From the NCBI GenBank assembly GCA_029224185.1, contig CM055189.1, positions 29,232,690-29,296,689 on the forward strand: 64,000 nucleotides of DNA. The letters run 5' to 3'. The DNA comes from Karalla daura. Lineage: Eukaryota; Chordata; Actinopteri; Chaetodontiformes; Leiognathidae. Below are positions 61,477-64,000 of the stretch, piece by piece; position 1 is the stretch's first letter; each line of letters starts with the position of its first letter. The notes beneath the pieces are model-generated. The model saw only the letters and a program-made list of their open reading frames with translations, was not told the origin of the DNA and searched no databases. The position numbers and the translations under genes are program-made.

Positions 61477-64000
61477 TTGTGGTGTGTTTGTGTAGCGAGT
61501 TGCACGCTGATAGGTTGCTTGGCTTTTCAGCAGCACCTCTTCTCGATGACCATGTGCTCAGGTCCCTGCTCCAATGTCTCCTCTGCTGACATGGTAATAC
61601 AAAGTGATGAGGCGTCCAGCTTCAATGCACCCCAGCAGATGGCACAGGCCCTGGGAGACTCCCAGAGTTTGAAAGGACCCCCTCAGCATTGGGCATGTCC
61701 AATCTCTTCTGAGCCCCGGGCCGACATGCGGGATCGCTGAAAAATCAGCTCTTGTTTCGCTCTTTTCACGCTGCTCCTAGCCACACCCTAAGCAGCAGAC
61801 AAATTCTTTTTTCCAGTTTTGTAGGAACATTGGTGCTCTCTCATGCGGGGTAAGCCATAAACCCGTGCGCCTTGTGAAATTTTAAATGACGAGCCTCGTC
61901 GTAGGCCCAGTTCAGCCTTTTCTCTCCATAAGCCCCCATTCATTTTCCCACCGCTGCCATCAATGTTAAACGTTACACTACTCCTCGCGACTGTGGCCAC
62001 AGTTCTCATAGTACACACACCAAATCGTGTCATGGCGTTCTGGAGACTCTCCCCTACGGCGTGACAGTGAGCTCATATTCCAGATTGGGGAAAGCGTTGT
62101 CTCCATAGAGCCAAATATTTATCACGTGGCCAATTTGGGTTTTCCCATAAGAATGAATGGGAAAAACAGAACTCCACAAACAAACATTCGCAACGTTGCC
62201 ATACTTTGACTTTGAAACTTCATTTTCATTTCAAAAATTGAAGAGTCTTGTGGTGTGTTTGTGGAGTGAGTTGCACGCTGATTGGTTGTATGGTTTTTCA
62301 GCAGCACCTCTTCTCGACGACCATGTGCTCAGGTACCTTCTCCATTGTCTCGTCTGCTGACATGGTAATACAAAGTGATGAGGCGTCCAGCTTCAATGCA
62401 TCCCAACAGATGGCACAGGCCATGGGAGACTCCCAGAGTTTGAAAGGACCCCCTCAGCATTGGGCATGTCCAATCTCTTCTGAGCACCGGGCCGACATGC
62501 GGGATCGCTGCAAAATCAGCTCTCGTTTCGCTCTTTTCACGCTGCTCCCAGCCACACCCTAAGCAGCAGACAAATTCTTTTTTCCAGTTTTGTAGGAACA
62601 TTGGTGCTCTCTCATGCGGGGTTGGCCAAAAACCCGTGCGCCTTGTGAAATTTTAAATGACGAGCCTCATCGTAGGCCCAGTGCAGCCTTTTCTCTCCAT
62701 AAGCCCCCATTCATTGTCCCACCACTGCCATCAATGTTAAACGTTACACTACTCCTCGCGACTGTGGCCACAGTTCTCACAGTACACACACCAAATCGTG
62801 TCAGGGCGTTCTGGAGACTCTCCCCTACGGCTTGACAGTTAGCTCATGTTCCAGATTGGTGAAAGCATTGTCTCCATAGAGCCAAATGTTCATCACGTGG
62901 CCAATTTGGCTTTTTCCTATAAGAATGAATGGGAACAACAGAACTCCACAAACGAACATTCACAACCTTGCCATACTTTGACTTTGAAACTTCATTTTCA
63001 TTTCAAAAACTGAAGAATCTTGTGGTGTGTTTGTGTAGCGAGTTGCACGCTGATAGGTTGCTTGGCTTTTCAGCAGCACCTCTTCTCGACGACCATGTGC
63101 TCAGGTCCCTGCTCCAATGTCTCCTCTGCTGACATGGTAATACAAAGTGATGAGGCGTCCAGCTTCAATGCACCCCAGCAGATGGCACAGGCCCTGGGAG
63201 ACTCCCAGAGTTTGAAAGGACCCCCTCAGCATTGGGCATGTCCAATCTCTTCTGAGCACCGGGCCGACATGCGGGATCGCTGAAAAATCAGCTCTTGTTT
63301 CGCTCTTTTCACGCTGCTCCCAGCCACACCCTAAGCAGCAGACAAATTCTTTTTTCCAGTTTTGTAGGAACATTGGTGCTCTCTCATGCGGGGTCGGCCA
63401 TAATCCAGTGCGCCTTGTGAAATTTAAACGACGAGCCTCATCGTAAGCCCAGTGCAGCCTTTTTCTCTCCATAAGCCCCCATTCATTGTCCCACCGCTGC
63501 CATCAATGTTAAATGTTACACTACTCCTCGCGACTGTGGCCACAGTTCTCATAGTACACACACCAAATCGCGTCAGGGCGTTCTGGAGACTCTCCCCTAC
63601 GGCGTGACAGTGAGCTCATATTCCAGATTGGGGAAAGCGTTGTCTCCATAGAGCCAAATGTTTATCACGTGGCCAATTTGGGTTTTCCCATAAGAATGAA
63701 TGGGTAAAACAGAACTCCACAAACAAACATTCGCAACGTTGCCATACTTTGACTTTGAAACTTCATTTTCATTTCAAAAACTGAAGAATCTTGTGGTGTG
63801 TTTGTGTAGCGAGTTGCACGCTGATAGGTTGTATGGTTTTTCAGCAGCACCTCCTCTCGACGACCATGTGCTCAGGTACCTGCTCCAATGTCTCCTCTGT
63901 TGACATGGTAATACAAAGTGATGAGGCGTCCAGCTTCAATGCACCCCAGCAGATGGCACAGGCCCTGGGTGACTCCCAGAGTTTGAAAGGGCCCCCTCAG
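61477..64000. repeat. Six-monomer block, copy 2, cut by the window edge
   Basis: Monomers start at 61477 (L), 62248 (W), 63020 (L) and 63791 (Y, first 210 bp only). Every landmark is 4,627 bp from its counterpart in copy 1 and the private marks are the same, so this is one of the most recent duplications in the window. The rest of the copy lies outside. Confidence 0.88.

Larger units (their letters stand above)
1..64000. repeat. Tandem satellite array, about 770-bp monomer, about 83 copies
   Basis: The same unit recurs head to tail in one orientation from end to end. Phased on TTGTGGTGTG, units start at 624, 1390, 2161, 2927, 3693 and so on to 62248, 63020 and 63791, giving 82 complete units plus a partial one at each end. 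Spacings are 766, 770, 771, 772 or 773 bp. No unique DNA is seen between units, so every stretch without a gene is satellite. Neighbouring monomers look highly similar by eye, and differences are single bases and 1 to 4 bp indels. All reading frames are short and overlap on both strands, so I call no gene. The array continues past both window ends. I do not recognise the family. A centromeric, pericentromeric, sex-chromosome or B-chromosome location is possible but not shown. Confidence 0.98.
15641..64000. repeat. Domain 2: mosaic array of about 63 monomers, mostly 771 bp
   Basis: Recurring classes are named by diagnostic bases. W: TTTGTGGAGTGAG (or CTTGTGGAGTGAG), GCATCCCAACAG, GGCCATGGG. 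L: TTGCTTGGC, GGTCCCTGCTCC. Y: CTCCTCTGTTGAC. N: CGACAACCATG, GGGAGAATCCC, usually TTTTTTTGCAG. V: TTGTGTGGTT, GGTAACACAAAG. S: CCATGAGCTCAGG, CTGGGTGACTCC. K: GTCGTCGGCCC, TTTTCAAAGTAC. E: GTTGTGTTTG with GCATCCCAACAG and GGCCCTGGG. Order from 15983: Y-like, K, S, E, V, S', W, W, N, Y, W, L, W, L, W, N, L, W, N, L, W, L, Y, L, Y, W, N, L, W/K-like, N, L/K, S, V, W/K, V, N, L, K, S, V, N, L/K, V, N, L, K, S, E, S', W, N, W, N, L, W, L, Y/K, V, N, L, W, L, Y. S' is an S-like monomer whose tail differs. Confidence 0.88.

Noticed and set aside
70..63903. Hundreds of ORFs of 60 to 135 codons on both strands
   Set aside because: They recur once per monomer, overlap on opposite strands, and are opened or closed by single-base changes between copies. 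None spans a monomer, and none shows a domain I recognise. They are by-products of the repeat.
1..64000. CRISPR array
   Set aside because: The unit is about 770 bp with no short direct repeats separated by unique spacers, and all parts of the unit repeat.
1..64000. Tandem mobile elements or rDNA-type units
   Set aside because: There is no transposase or reverse transcriptase reading frame, no terminal repeats or target-site duplications at monomer edges, and no rRNA sequence.
1..64000. Pol III internal promoter (A and B boxes) in the monomer
   Set aside because: I found no good GGTTCGAATCC-like B box, so I do not propose a tRNA- or SINE-derived origin.

Overview
The whole 64 kb window is one uninterrupted, head-to-tail tandem satellite array. 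A single repeat unit of about 770 bp (766 to 773 bp, most often 766 or 771) recurs about 83 times on the + strand. It never inverts, has no spacer, and is not interrupted by a transposon, gene or other unique sequence. The array runs off both ends of the window: base 1 and base 64000 both fall inside a monomer. I see no credible protein-coding gene, rRNA, tRNA, CRISPR array, mobile element, origin or telomere. All open reading frames are short (135 codons at most), recur once per monomer on both strands, overlap each other, and are opened or closed by single-base changes.

Such an array points to a eukaryotic genome, probably an animal, in centromeric, pericentromeric or other heterochromatic DNA. 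Variation at CpG sites (CG against TG or CA) suggests a genome with cytosine methylation, which fits a vertebrate, but the species and chromosome position cannot be read from the sequence. I do not recognise the satellite family.

Throughout, monomers are phased on the TTGTGGTGTG motif (TTGTGTTGTG in some), the first at 624. Domain 1 (1 to about 15,640) is a higher-order repeat of four monomer classes, here called alpha, beta, gamma and delta. Alpha, beta and delta are 766 bp and gamma is 771 bp. The basic beta-gamma-delta-alpha unit of 3,069 bp is seen at 624-3692. It is shortened to three monomers at 3693-5995 through a hybrid monomer, lengthened to six at 5996-10600 (4,605 bp, extra gamma-delta pair), and has five at 10601-14440. 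A transition at 14441-15982 leads to domain 2.

Domain 2 (about 15,640 to 64,000) holds about 63 monomers of mostly 771 bp in a looser mosaic of recurring classes (W, N, L, Y, K, S, V, E, named here by diagnostic bases). Multi-monomer blocks are duplicated: W-L and L-Y dimers (about 1,543 bp), a W-N-L trimer (2,314 bp), a six-monomer block (4,627 bp), an eight-monomer block (6,168 bp), and a long-range copy about 33 to 34 kb apart. These are the marks of unequal crossing-over and gene conversion.

Each monomer also carries nine short dyad symmetries, including a perfect 14-bp palindrome, a 7+1+7 inverted repeat and a 10-bp-arm hairpin. These are the only candidate functional features I can support.
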